A stretch of DNA of 63,291 nucleotides from an uncultured bacterium (GCA_905214625.1 CAJMMQ010000016.1:1-63291), one strand, 5' to 3'. Positions 9,362 through 18,928 are shown, numbered from the stretch's first letter. The notes: a model not told the origin generated them from the sequence alone. Translations and numbers: made by a program.

Positions 9362-11722
9362 TTATTTTACGAGAATCTTCTTTGCCACCGGGCAGCCAGA
9401 CTCGAGCACTATCCTTGCCACATATACTCCGGCCTTGGCGTCAAAGGGCACGGCAGCGCTGCCTGCGGCTGACTTGAAAGTGTCGTTCAGCAGCAATGCT
9501 CCCGACATGTCATATACCGCAACAGATGATATGGCTTCGGGAGCCTCCATTGTAAGGCTCCCGTTGCTATAGTTGATTTTAACATTCTGTGAATTTCCTT
9601 CGGTTACACCGGCTATGCCTGTGCCTCCGCTGTTCTTGTCGATGCGGTACATTCTTACGTCGCACTGCGGAACGGCAACATTGAATCCGTTGCCTGTAAC
9701 TTCCACCGTCTGACCTGTCCAGAGCTCCTTTATGCCCTTAACGTTGTCCTTTGATATGCCGAGGCGCTCAAAGTCGGCAGTCTTGGTGTACTGTGCTGAC
9801 TTGTCGTAATTGAACACCACATAATAGAGAGCGTCTTCGGTGTCGAGCACAAACTCCTGGTCAACGCCGTAAGTGTACTTGTCGTAACGGCTGAACATGG
9901 TGGCGAGTCTGCCGTCTACCGGGCGGAAAGAGCGTCCGATGTGTGCCACGGCGTTGATGTCGGCATTGGTGGCAATCTTCATTGCCAGGTCGCGCTCCGA
10001 CTGCTTGCCGGGATAAGAGCCTGCCAGACTGTAGTTGTCGCCGAGCAACACCGTGCCCGTCATGGCTCCGCAGGTGTATCTTATGCGTGCGGCTCCTTCG
10101 CTCCCGGCTCTCGAGAGCACGAGGTGGTCGGGGTCGTTATAAGGATAAACGCGGTCGAGCCACCAGCCCAGCTCAATGCTGTTGAGCGTGTACATACTGT
10201 TGTCGAGCTCGCCCCAGCTGTCGCATGATATACGGCGCGCATGTCCCTTGGCAGGAAACACGGGCGCGATAGACAGGTCGACAAACATGCCGTCGGCCAT
10301 CTCCAGAATCTTGTCCATGCCGTAAGTGTAGGCCTGCATGCCAGTTGTTACACCCGGCTCATAAAACTTGTCGGCCTCGAGGGTTCCGTTGTTGATGAAG
10401 TCGAGCTTTATATACTCAAAGCCAAGGTCCTTGAACTTCTGAAATCTCTGTCTGTTATATTCTATTGTACCGGGATGAGTGGGGTCGAGAGCTATTGAGG
10501 CAATCTTTCTGAGTTCGCCGTTGGCCCTGATGGCTATGTCGGCCCATGTGTAAGGACTGCCTTCGTAAGGTCTGTACATGGCAGCCTCCGACTCGTTGCC
10601 CCAGTAAGAGAACGGTGTGTGGTAGATGCCGGGGTGCTGTCCGTTCTGCTTGCAGTGCTGCACAAAGCTTCTGAGCTGGTCGTCGCTGAGGTTGTCCCAA
10701 AAAGAGTCGAGCACTATGTAGCACTCTCCGTTCTCGTTGTGGAAGTTGTTCGGCTCGAGCTGTTGCTTGAAGAAGTCAGACACGTTGACCGCTCCATCAT
10801 AGTTTACGTGCTCTGCCATTCCGCCCCAGCTCTGCCATGCAAAGATGGTGCCCTTGTCCCACTTCAGCTTCGGGCAGAGCTTCTCGGTAGCCTCGCCCAG
10901 CTCCTCAAGACCGTTGCGCCAGTCGGCATAATATCCGAAGAAATACTTCGGCGAGCGCACTCTCTGTCCTGATATAGAGCCGTGCTTGCTGAGCGACGGG
11001 CGTCCTTCCCACACGTCGTTGGTGCGGCTGCTCACCACTCCGGCAGCCACCGTAAGGTTGCGCAGGCGGTTCTGTCCGTTAGGCGTAACGGTTATTCCGC
11101 TCTTCCAGTTGTCGTGTTCTATTGATCCCACTACGAGTCCATGGCGGCTGAGCACGTCGTACATGGCCGACACCTCGCACGATGTGTTAGGCTGGCCTAT
11201 GCTCCAGGGCTGTGCCGAGTAGCCCACCCAGTTGTCGTTGTCGTGAGGCATGTCGTACACCACGTTCTCTCCGCCCGAGGGGAGGAAGGTTGTAGACGTG
11301 GTGCTTACCATCGGAGCTATGTAGTTGGTCTTTGTTGTTCCGCCCACGGCCACGATGGCAGCCTCCACGAGCAGATAGTTCTTGCCAGGATAGATGTATA
11401 TCGACTGCTCTATGTTATCCTTTCCGGCCAAACCCGAATAAGTGTATGTATACTTTGTTCCGCTGCCGAACACATCGCTTACGGCCTCTGACGTGAGCGA
11501 CACGCTGGGATAGTCTTTCGACAGGAGCTTCTCCTCGGCTGCGTTGTGCACCTCCACGTAGGCTCCCTTTATCAGCTGCTTGCCGTTCTGCCCGTAAGTA
11601 AGCGTCTTGGCCGACTCGTCGAATGTTATGTTCCATGCGCCGTCTGTAATATTGTGCTGTGCCGACATCCACGCAGGACAGGCCAGCATAACGGCCATTG
11701 ATATTATTTTTCCTATTTTCAT
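9362..11722 (-). CDS. Secreted clan GH-D-like glycosidase (alpha-galactosidase-like) with T9SS tail
   Basis: A 786-residue protein with a signal peptide (1-22), an N-terminal beta-sandwich (about 25-270), a TIM barrel (about 280-600) and a beta C-terminal domain. Barrel landmarks resemble clan GH-D (GH27/GH36/GH31-type): WQSWGG, CYIVLDSFWDN, FEYIKLDFINNG (candidate nucleophile about D441) and ISCDSWGELD (candidate acid/base about D501). The last ~85 residues (SVAVYDMSGALLL through a basic KKILVK end) form a type IX secretion sorting domain, so the enzyme should reach the cell surface or medium. It has its own promoter box at 11740-11747. It likely acts first on the polymer outside, leaving fragments for SusCD. 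The exact GH family is uncertain. Confidence 0.7.
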   Translation of the reverse strand: MKIGKIISMAVMLACPAWMSAQHNITDGAWNITFDESAKTLTYGQNGKQLIKGAYVEVHNAAEEKLLSKDYPSVSLTSEAVSDVFGSGTKYTYTYSGLAGKDNIEQSIYIYPGKNYLLVEAAIVAVGGTTKTNYIAPMVSTTSTTFLPSGGENVVYDMPHDNDNWVGYSAQPWSIGQPNTSCEVSAMYDVLSRHGLVVGSIEHDNWKSGITVTPNGQNRLRNLTVAAGVVSSRTNDVWEGRPSLSKHGSISGQRVRSPKYFFGYYADWRNGLEELGEATEKLCPKLKWDKGTIFAWQSWGGMAEHVNYDGAVNVSDFFKQQLEPNNFHNENGECYIVLDSFWDNLSDDQLRSFVQHCKQNGQHPGIYHTPFSYWGNESEAAMYRPYEGSPYTWADIAIRANGELRKIASIALDPTHPGTIEYNRQRFQKFKDLGFEYIKLDFINNGTLEADKFYEPGVTTGMQAYTYGMDKILEMADGMFVDLSIAPVFPAKGHARRISCDSWGELDNSMYTLNSIELGWWLDRVYPYNDPDHLVLSRAGSEGAARIRYTCGAMTGTVLLGDNYSLAGSYPGKQSERDLAMKIATNADINAVAHIGRSFRPVDGRLATMFSRYDKYTYGVDQEFVLDTEDALYYVVFNYDKSAQYTKTADFERLGISKDNVKGIKELWTGQTVEVTGNGFNVAVPQCDVRMYRIDKNSGGTGIAGVTEGNSQNVKINYSNGSLTMEAPEAISSVAVYDMSGALLLNDTFKSAAGSAAVPFDAKAGVYVARIVLESGCPVAKKILVK

Positions 11723-11739
11723 GTTAACGTTGTTTTATG

Positions 11740-11747
11740 CAAAGATA
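11740..11747 (-). promoter_or_regulatory. -7 promoter box TATCTTTG for the secreted glycosidase gene
   Basis: The minus strand reads TATCTTTG, a perfect TAnnTTTG match, 18 bases upstream of the ATG at 11722, predicting a very short leader. No clear TTTG -33 element is present, so an activator may be needed. It suggests that transcription within the locus can start here as well as at susC. Confidence 0.55.
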
Positions 11748-11924
11748 ATGCAATTATTATGTAAGCACAGAAAGTTATTGGCTGTTTTTCTTTAGGTTAA
11801 TGCCTCATGCCGTCACCTACTATTTGCCAATATGCCGAGCCGTCTGCCTGAAAACACTGCTGCCGCCAAAGCCGGAGCATCTTAGGCATTTATGTCTTCA
11901 GGCAAGCTCAGAACTACATATTTT

Positions 11925-13709
11925 TTATTTTATGATAAACTTTTTAACAGCGCTCTCACCGTTTCCGGCCGTTGCCTTTACAATATACACTCCTGCATCA
12001 AGACCGGTGTCTTTGGCCGAATTGGCAGCTACCATGGTATTTACAAGCATCTTGCCCGACATGTCTGTTATTATTACAGTTGCGTCGGTGTTGACGTTTA
12101 TCATTCTGCCGTTCACTTCAAGTTTTATGGCCGTGCCACTGTGCCCTACCGAACAGATACCCGACGTAGCGTCGTATTTAGCAAAAGCACTTGCGTATTT
12201 GCCTCCGTCTATTGCCTGCACGCCCCACTCTGCTATCTTGTCTGCGTCAACGTTGAGCGTATAGCTGCATGTTGTCAGCGCGGCGCTGACATCGCCAAGC
12301 CTCAACGCTCCTGTCTGCGGGTCGGCCGGCACCAGCGTAACGATACTTCCGTCTGTAAGTTTCACATACACGTTGTAGCGCAGGGCCTCGGCCGGTGTCT
12401 TGCTGTCGGTGGCGGCATCCCATGTCAGCGTCGCTTTTCCGGCGGCATTTGTCATTGACAGGTTGGCGGGAGCTGTCGGGGCAACGTTGATGTTGCGCGA
12501 GCAAAGCCCGTTGAATACATGTGTATGCGGCGCTCCGTTGTCGTTGTATCCCATTATGGCAATGTTAGGAAAACCGTTTCTGTTTATATCATAGGCAGCC
12601 ACGGCCGCTCCTCCGCGTGCCCTGCACAGCAGGTTGTCGTATTGCGTAAATACAAGTCCGCCCTCGTTTATTGCCACTATGGCCTTGCTCTCGTTGCTTG
12701 TTTCGCCGGCATAAATTATGTCCATCAGTCCGTCGCCGTTAACGTCGGCCCAGTCGCATCCGCTCTTGCATGCTCCGGTTAGCGATGTCTCCACCTTTGT
12801 AAAGGTCTCGTCGCCGTTGTTTCTGTAGATATATGCCACATTGGCCCATGCCTCTGTGCCGCTCTGCCCGGTTACAAAGAGGTCGAGCCGTCCGTCGCCG
12901 TCTACGTCTACAAACATTATCTGTCCCTTCTCTGTTCCGGCAAACACGTCAGAAGTAACACGCGTAAATGTGCCGTCGCCGTTGTTCTTGTTTATCGTTA
13001 TGCAGTCGTTGCCCACTTCGTCGCTCCATCCGCTTACGGCCAGGTCGGGGCATCCGTCGTTGTTGAAGTCGCCCACGGCCATTGTTCCGTTGCGCTGCGC
13101 AAAGAGTCCCGAATTGGCAACCTTGGTAAACGTGCCGTCGCCTCCGTTATTCTTATACAGCACGGGGTTGCCGTCGGCATCCATCACCACGATGTCCTGA
13201 TAGCCGTCCATGTTAAAGTCGGCAATGGCCGTAAGGCCCATATACCGGCACTCCGACGATCCGTTGTCGTCGCTGATGTTGAGGTTGCTCTCGAGCGAGA
13301 AGTTCTCCATCTTGGTGAACGTGCCGTCGCCGTTGTTTCTGTAAAGTTCATAGCCATAAGCGTTGAGCAAATAATCCACATGGCCGTCGTTGTTGAAGTC
13401 AAACGCCGCAAGGGTGCTCTCGTATGGCGAGCTCGACGGCAGAATTACAGAGCCGCTGAAGCTGCCACTGTTGTCGCATGTAACGGCCAGCACGTCCGGA
13501 TTCCATCCGTTATTCAGGTCGCGTCCCTTCAGTAGCAGATCCATGTTGCCGTCGCTGTTTATGTCGGCAAAGACAATACTCCCACGGAAATAGCCGCCAG
13601 ACACTGCCGAAGGCAACGCCATCTCGTTATACTGAGGCTGCTGCGAGTCGGCAAATGCCGTGCCTGCCGAAACAATAAGGGCTGCTGCAAGGTAAAGTTT
13701 TGATTTCAT
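11925..13709 (-). CDS. Secreted FG-GAP/VCBS beta-propeller protein with T9SS tail
   Basis: A 594-residue exported protein. After the signal peptide (1-20) there are about seven FG-GAP/VCBS repeats with calcium-loop motifs of the form D-x-N-x-D-G (FADINSDGNMDLL, FDFNNDGHVDYLL, DFNNDGCPDLAV, DVDGDGRLDLFV) that build a beta-propeller (about 45-400). A fibronectin-like segment follows (about 410-505), then a C-terminal T9SS sorting domain (VIITDMSGKMLVNT, ending KKFIIK). Such propellers bind ligands, often glycans, rather than catalyse. It occupies the position after susD where SusE/SusF-type surface glycan-binding lipoproteins usually sit, so I infer a surface glycan-binding role. A strong hairpin precedes it. 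Confidence 0.8.
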   Translation of the reverse strand: MKSKLYLAAALIVSAGTAFADSQQPQYNEMALPSAVSGGYFRGSIVFADINSDGNMDLLLKGRDLNNGWNPDVLAVTCDNSGSFSGSVILPSSSPYESTLAAFDFNNDGHVDYLLNAYGYELYRNNGDGTFTKMENFSLESNLNISDDNGSSECRYMGLTAIADFNMDGYQDIVVMDADGNPVLYKNNGGDGTFTKVANSGLFAQRNGTMAVGDFNNDGCPDLAVSGWSDEVGNDCITINKNNGDGTFTRVTSDVFAGTEKGQIMFVDVDGDGRLDLFVTGQSGTEAWANVAYIYRNNGDETFTKVETSLTGACKSGCDWADVNGDGLMDIIYAGETSNESKAIVAINEGGLVFTQYDNLLCRARGGAAVAAYDINRNGFPNIAIMGYNDNGAPHTHVFNGLCSRNINVAPTAPANLSMTNAAGKATLTWDAATDSKTPAEALRYNVYVKLTDGSIVTLVPADPQTGALRLGDVSAALTTCSYTLNVDADKIAEWGVQAIDGGKYASAFAKYDATSGICSVGHSGTAIKLEVNGRMINVNTDATVIITDMSGKMLVNTMVAANSAKDTGLDAGVYIVKATAGNGESAVKKFIIK

Positions 13710-13782
13710 AATCTTTTATCAATTTAGTCAGGTTAATTCACAATTTTAAAAATTATAAAGGTTTGATAGCCGGTTTGGGATT

Positions 13783-13864
13783 AACGGCAGGCACACAATA
13801 TGGCTTGTGTCAGCAGACGTCTGCAGTTGGTTAAAATGCCACTGCCATATTATGCCCTGCCGTT
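13783..13864 (-). promoter_or_regulatory. Long stem-loop in the susD / FG-GAP gene gap
   Basis: AACGGCAGG (13783-13791) plus AATATGGC (13797-13804) pair with GCCATATT (13844-13851) plus CCTGCCGTT (13856-13864), a 17-bp stem with one small internal loop. The apical loop holds a second perfect palindrome, GCAGACGTCTGC (13813-13824). It sits just after susD in the 190-base gap. Such hairpins can protect the 3' end of abundant susCD mRNA or attenuate read-through; the role is inferred. Confidence 0.6.
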
Positions 13865-13899
13865 ATATGAAGAAAGATTAATATGAGGTATTTTCCTTG

Positions 13900-15483
13900 T
13901 TATCTGTAACCCTCGTTCTGGTCGTCCATGGTCATGTCGTCGTTCTGGTTAATCTCAGTGAGAGGTATAGGCCATACTACGTTGTAAGCCTGGATTGTTC
14001 CCGAACGCTTGGCCCACTTGTTGCGCTCTGACACATAGTCGAGAAAGTGGCCCGTGCGTATGAGGTCGTATTTGCGCCAGCGCTCTCCGAAGAGCTCGCG
14101 CACGCGCTCTGTCATTATCTCCTTGCGGAACTCGTCCTGGCTCATGCCCTCGCTCCATGCCTTGTCGGCCGGCAGGCTGTCTTCCCATGCGCGCTTTCTT
14201 ACGATGTTCACCTGCTTAACGGCCTCGCCCGTCTGTCCCAGTTCGTTGAGACACTCGGCGTAGAGCAGTATGGCGTTGGCCAGGCGCAGGAAGGGGATGT
14301 TCTTGCCTGAGTTCCATTCGTTGTTGATGCCCAGGCCAGAGTGAGAGTCGGTGCGGAAGTCTTCATACTTCTTTATGTGGGGCAGCAGCTCGTCGTGGTC
14401 GTTGCCAAGCTCCTCCCACAGAATGTTGTCGAGCGTAGGTGTCTGTCCGTAGTATGTAAAGTCGTAGCGTATAGACTCTTCCTTGCGTATGTCGCCGTCT
14501 TCCCATATACCTCCGTCGTCAACATTGCTGTAAGCCCACTGTGAAGGCACGGCATGGTCGTAGCCGCTGAAATAGCATCCGTCGCCGAAGTATGACTGCA
14601 CGGCACGCGAGCCTATCTGGAACTGAACATAGTTGCAGTCGGGATAGACGTTGCTGAACTGCCACTCGAATATCGACTCGCTCGTGTTGCTGATGCTGTA
14701 GTCCCATAGGTCATAATACGGTACAAGCCGGAACGGGCCTTTGACAACCGTTTCAAGAGCATTTTTCGCCAGGCTGAAGTCGCGCAGGCCGGTCTCTTCG
14801 GGTGCAGCCATGTAGGCATATCCAAGGAGCATCGATGCGGCATAGCGCGTGGCGCGGCCCGGACTGTTGGTATCGGGACAATACTGTGCGGCTTTCTTCA
14901 GGTCGTCGATGATAAACTGCCATACGTCCTTCAGCGGCTGGCGGCCGTATCCAAGGGCATCCTGACGGCTCACGTCGATGATAGGAATGCGGCCGTAGAG
15001 CATGGCAAGCTCCATCATGAGTCCGCCGCGTATGTATCTGGCCTCACCATAAAGGCTGGCCACCTTTGAGCCTTGTGTAAGCTCCGTCTTGCCGAGCGAG
15101 TTTACAATCTTTGCAGCCTCGCTCACTGTGGGCCAGCGGTTCTCCCACTGCTCCACCACGTATGACAGCTCTGACGTGAGCAGGGCGTCATACTTGTCGA
15201 GCGCTCCGCGGCGTCCGCCGTCTTCCTTGAGCGCCTGATATGCTCCCGACTGTATCTCGTCGGTGCCAACCATCTGCTCCCAAAGATACCTGTCGGTGAA
15301 GAGTCCGCGCCAGTTTTTATACAGAGTCTGCACGTTCGACTCTACATAGGCCGTGTCTGAATATATTATGTCTTCCGGAAGCGCGGTCTTGGGTCCTTCA
15401 TCCAGAAAATCCGAACATGAAGACATGGCAACGGCTGATACTGCCGCCAGGCCCAATGTCATTATTTTATTTTTAATTTTCAT
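13900..15483 (-). CDS. susD: SusD/RagB-family surface glycan-binding lipoprotein
   Basis: A 527-residue lipoprotein with lipobox AMSSC (Cys23) followed by SDFLDEGPKTALPED, the usual SusD opening. The body has the TPR-like helical scaffold of SusD/RagB (ARYIRGGLMMELAMLYGRIP, then PFLRLANAILLYAECLNELG, then RVRELFGERWRKYDLIRTGH). SusD caps the SusC barrel on the outside and hands oligosaccharides to it. It starts 27 bases after the susC stop, so the two are certainly co-transcribed. The binding aromatic residues cannot be assigned by eye. Symbol used in the generic family sense. Confidence 0.95.
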   Translation of the reverse strand: MKIKNKIMTLGLAAVSAVAMSSCSDFLDEGPKTALPEDIIYSDTAYVESNVQTLYKNWRGLFTDRYLWEQMVGTDEIQSGAYQALKEDGGRRGALDKYDALLTSELSYVVEQWENRWPTVSEAAKIVNSLGKTELTQGSKVASLYGEARYIRGGLMMELAMLYGRIPIIDVSRQDALGYGRQPLKDVWQFIIDDLKKAAQYCPDTNSPGRATRYAASMLLGYAYMAAPEETGLRDFSLAKNALETVVKGPFRLVPYYDLWDYSISNTSESIFEWQFSNVYPDCNYVQFQIGSRAVQSYFGDGCYFSGYDHAVPSQWAYSNVDDGGIWEDGDIRKEESIRYDFTYYGQTPTLDNILWEELGNDHDELLPHIKKYEDFRTDSHSGLGINNEWNSGKNIPFLRLANAILLYAECLNELGQTGEAVKQVNIVRKRAWEDSLPADKAWSEGMSQDEFRKEIMTERVRELFGERWRKYDLIRTGHFLDYVSERNKWAKRSGTIQAYNVVWPIPLTEINQNDDMTMDDQNEGYR

Positions 15484-15510
15484 GGTTTTTCTATTTTAAT
15501 GGTGATAATG

Positions 15511-18500
15511 TCAGAAACTGAAGTTTAATCCTATTGTGTACGACCTTGTAGGCGGATAGTTGTAGTCGCCAAGTTCCGGGTCGAAGCCCTTATAGTCGGT
15601 TATGGTGAAGAGGTTGCTTGCCGTGAAGTAGAGGCGGAGCGACTTCATGTGTATGCGCTTGAGCCAGTTGTCGGGCAGGTTGTATGCCAGGGTGAGCGTA
15701 GCCAGGCGCAGGTAAGACGAGTTCTGGATGTAGCGGTCGGTCTCCCATGCGTAGAACTTGTTGTAGCCCACGGTGTTTGTCATCACTCTTGGGAAGTAGG
15801 CGTCGGTGTTGCTCTCTGTCCAGTGGTCAGCCAGGTCGGTAGAAGCGTAGCTCAGACCTACAGAGCTTACGAGGTTCTCATAGTAAGAGCTGATTCTGTG
15901 TCCGCCGAGCGAGTAGGTGAACACGGCGTTGAGCGAGAGTCCCTTCCATGTAAGGTCGGTAGAGAAGCCTCCGTAGATGTCGGGGTCGGTGTCGCCGTAA
16001 ACGTAGCGGTCGTAAGAGTCGACCACGCCGTCGGGCTTGCCCTCAGGTCCGTCGATGTCGAGCACGAAGAGGTCGCCCAGTCCGATGGTGCGTCCGTTGA
16101 AGTCGACGTTCTCCCAGAGCTCGCGGTTGTTCTCGTTGGCAATGCCTCCGCACTTGTATGTGTAGATGTTGCTGAGCGACTCGCCTATGAAGATGTTGCC
16201 CGAGCGGTCGGTGCCGTTGAGTATCTCGTCAACGCCTGCATAGAGCTTCGTAACCTTGTTCTGGTCGTGCGACAGGTTGGCGCTGATGTTCCATGTGAAG
16301 TCCTTGGTGCGTATAGGTGTTGCGCCGATGGTGAGCTCGAATCCGTTGTTCTCCAGCTCTCCGATGTTCTCCACGGTGTAGGTGTAGCCCGATGTCTTTG
16401 GCAGCGAGTGAGACATGAGAAGGTTAGAGTTTCTGATCATGTAGTAGTCGAACGAGATGTTGAGCCTGTTGTCGAAGAATCCGAGGTCGGCTCCTATGTT
16501 GGTCTGCTTCTGCTTCTCCCATGTCAGTCCCGGTGTGCCGCGGCGGCCGTCGGTGCCGTAGAAGGCTTCGCCGTTGGATGCCTGCGGATAGTAGAGCGTG
16601 AGATACATGTAGTTGCTGATGTCCTGGTTACCCACAACTCCGTAGCCTCCGCGCAGCTTCAGGCGTGACAGATATGACTGCTGCGGGAAGAACTTCTCGT
16701 TGGTCATGTCCCATGCGAGCGAGAATGACGGCAGGAAGCCCCATCTGTTGCCTGCTGCAAACTTAGAAGATCCGTCGTAGCGTCCGGTCAAGGTTACGTA
16801 GTAGCGGTGGTCGTAGTTATAGTTTACGCGTCCTACGTATGACATGAGCGATGAGTTCTGCAGGTCAGACTCTATCTCGCGGTTCTCTCTGTCGGCTGAG
16901 CTGCCCAGCACGTTCCATCCCAGGTCGTTGCTTGCGAAGCGCTTGCCGCCTGCCTTAACCACATTATATATATATCTTGATGCCGATGTTCCGAGGAAGG
17001 CGTTCAGGTTGTGCACTCCGTCAATCTGTGTGTCGTAGCTGATGGTGTTGTCCCACTGCCACTGTGTCTCGCCGAAGCGCTGCTGTGTGGCGTAGGCGTC
17101 GCCGTTCTTGTGGCGTATAGACTCCTGTATGCCTGTAGGTATAAACTGGTTCCAGCTCTGCTCTGATCTGTTCAGGGCGAATGTAGAGCGTATGTTGAGT
17201 CCCTTTATCGGGTTGATGTTCACATAGTTTGCCGATGTGAAGTGATAGCGTGCGCGCTCTGTCTTTATCTCCATAGAGTTGAACGGGTTGAAGTCGTTGT
17301 TGTTCTCCTCTGTGTGCACGCGCCAGTAGAGAGTCAGATATTCTTCGTTGTGGCGTGTGGCGTCGTCCATGTAGGGAGTGTAGTCGATGAGCGGGTTCGA
17401 CTTTTCGAGAGCCTTGTTATATACGTCGCCCGACGGCATGTCGTCGTGCATGTAGGTGTAAGATGTGTTTGTACCTATCTTCAGCCAGGGCTTTATCTGT
17501 GTCTCGGCGTTGATACGGCCGTAGTATTTGTCCTGCTTTGTGCCCTTCACGATACCTTCGAGTCCGCTGTATCCGAGGCTTACATATACGTTGCTGTTGT
17601 CGCTGCCCTTAGAGAAGCTAACGCTGTGGTTGTGCTCAACGCCTGTCTGCGTAACCTGCTTCAGCCAGTCGTATGTCTTGCCGCTGCGGTAGCCTGCAAA
17701 CTCCTCGTCGGAGAACACTGTGTTAGAGCCCATGATCACGTTGTCCCAGTAAGCCTGCTTCTCCTCAGCCGTGGCGTTGGGGTTGTTGAAGGCGTATCCG
17801 TTGGCAAAGGCCTCGGCGCGCAGCTCGAATGTCTGCTGTGCGTTCATTGTCTCGGGGCGGTGGCCCATGGTAGAGAAGCTCACCCAGCCGTCGTAGCTCA
17901 CTGTGCCTTCGCCCTTGCGCGCCTTCTTGGTTGTAACCACGATAACACCGTTGGCACCGCGCGAACCGTAGAGGGCTGTGGCAGAAGCGTCCTTTAGAAT
18001 CTCGATAGACTCAACGTCGTTGATGTTGATAGAGTTGAAGAATCCGAACTGGTTGTCCATAACCAGACCGTCTACTACATATATAGGCGACGAGCCCGAG
18101 TTGATGGTGTTGGTACCGCGGATTTTTATCGACGAGTCGTCGCTCGGCGTTATGCCCTTTGTGATGTTCACGCCGGCCACTCGCCCCTGCAGGGCCTCGT
18201 TGATGGTGGTTACGGGCTTCTCTGTAAGCACGTCGGCGTCGACATGCGACACGGCTCCCGTAAGGTCGCTCTTCTTCATGAGCACACCCACGACGACAAC
18301 TCCGTCGAGCGTGCTTTCCGAAGCGTTGAGCACAATCTTCATCCTGCCCGATGCAGGCACCTTCACCTCGCGTGTCTCATATCCTATGTAAGACACCACA
18401 AGCGTCTGTCCGCTCTTTGCGTCGACGCTGAAATTACCGTTAATGTCGGTAGGCATTCCCGTGGATGTGCCCTTCAGCTGCACCGACGCGCCGATAAGGG

Positions 18501-18609
18501 GCTCAGAGTTTTCATCCACCACTTGTCCTGTCACTGTTGTCTGGGCAATGGCTGCCTGCGTGCAGAACAATGCCAGGAGCATTAATAAAGTAGAAAGTTT
18601 CCTTTTCAT
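15511..18609 (-). CDS. susC: SusC/RagA-family TonB-dependent oligosaccharide transporter
   Basis: A 1032-residue outer-membrane transporter, the usual SusC length. It has a signal peptide (1-22), a carboxypeptidase-regulatory-like domain (TVTGQVVDENSEPLIGASV, about 25-100), a plug domain (LQGRVAGVNI, IKIRGTNTINSGSSPIYVVD, DASATALYGSRGANGVIVV) and a large 22-strand beta-barrel ending in aromatic residue F (GLNFSF). With SusD it imports oligosaccharides using TonB energy. It is the first gene of the minus-strand locus, preceded by a predicted promoter at 18849 and direct repeats that may bind the HTCS regulator. Symbol used in the generic family sense. Confidence 0.96.
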   Translation of the reverse strand: MKRKLSTLLMLLALFCTQAAIAQTTVTGQVVDENSEPLIGASVQLKGTSTGMPTDINGNFSVDAKSGQTLVVSYIGYETREVKVPASGRMKIVLNASESTLDGVVVVGVLMKKSDLTGAVSHVDADVLTEKPVTTINEALQGRVAGVNITKGITPSDDSSIKIRGTNTINSGSSPIYVVDGLVMDNQFGFFNSININDVESIEILKDASATALYGSRGANGVIVVTTKKARKGEGTVSYDGWVSFSTMGHRPETMNAQQTFELRAEAFANGYAFNNPNATAEEKQAYWDNVIMGSNTVFSDEEFAGYRSGKTYDWLKQVTQTGVEHNHSVSFSKGSDNSNVYVSLGYSGLEGIVKGTKQDKYYGRINAETQIKPWLKIGTNTSYTYMHDDMPSGDVYNKALEKSNPLIDYTPYMDDATRHNEEYLTLYWRVHTEENNNDFNPFNSMEIKTERARYHFTSANYVNINPIKGLNIRSTFALNRSEQSWNQFIPTGIQESIRHKNGDAYATQQRFGETQWQWDNTISYDTQIDGVHNLNAFLGTSASRYIYNVVKAGGKRFASNDLGWNVLGSSADRENREIESDLQNSSLMSYVGRVNYNYDHRYYVTLTGRYDGSSKFAAGNRWGFLPSFSLAWDMTNEKFFPQQSYLSRLKLRGGYGVVGNQDISNYMYLTLYYPQASNGEAFYGTDGRRGTPGLTWEKQKQTNIGADLGFFDNRLNISFDYYMIRNSNLLMSHSLPKTSGYTYTVENIGELENNGFELTIGATPIRTKDFTWNISANLSHDQNKVTKLYAGVDEILNGTDRSGNIFIGESLSNIYTYKCGGIANENNRELWENVDFNGRTIGLGDLFVLDIDGPEGKPDGVVDSYDRYVYGDTDPDIYGGFSTDLTWKGLSLNAVFTYSLGGHRISSYYENLVSSVGLSYASTDLADHWTESNTDAYFPRVMTNTVGYNKFYAWETDRYIQNSSYLRLATLTLAYNLPDNWLKRIHMKSLRLYFTASNLFTITDYKGFDPELGDYNYPPTRSYTIGLNFSF

Positions 18610-18848
18610 GTTAATTAGTATTGATTATTAATTATTCTTAATTTTTTCTTTTCTCGGCTCAGCCTCATTATGCCGGCTGACGTCCGCTCTGGGTTAAACT
18701 TGGAAATGTTAATGTTTACATGATTTTCTCTGTTTTACTTTTTTACGGTATTAAATGATTCAAGGTTTTTATTTGTTATTAAATAAATTGTTCAGGCTGC
18801 TTTATCGCATTTTTCATTTTAAGGCATTTTGCCACAAATTTTCTATTG

Positions 18849-18856
18849 CAAAAATA
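18849..18856 (-). promoter_or_regulatory. susC: Predicted -7 box of the susC promoter
   Basis: The minus strand reads TATTTTTG, matching TAnnTTTG. It lies about 240 bases upstream of the susC ATG and would give a roughly 230-base leader. No TTTG occurs at the normal -33 spacing, consistent with a promoter that depends on an activator bound just upstream. Confidence 0.45.
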
Positions 18857-18882
18857 TAAGATATGGGACGACGAAAATGGAG

Positions 18883-18928
18883 CAAATTTGGCAAAAATTA
18901 GCAAAAATGGCTCAAATTGGTCAAAAAA
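18883..18928 (-). promoter_or_regulatory. Direct repeats upstream of susC, candidate HTCS operator
   Basis: On the plus strand CAAATTTGGCAAAAA (18883-18897) is echoed by CAAATTGGTCAAAAA (18913-18927), start-to-start spacing 30 bp, about three helical turns. Further CAAAAA copies lie between. The pair sits about 27-72 bases upstream of the predicted -7 box, where an AraC-type activator such as the locus HTCS would bind. Repeats are seen directly; the binding protein is inferred. Confidence 0.45.
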
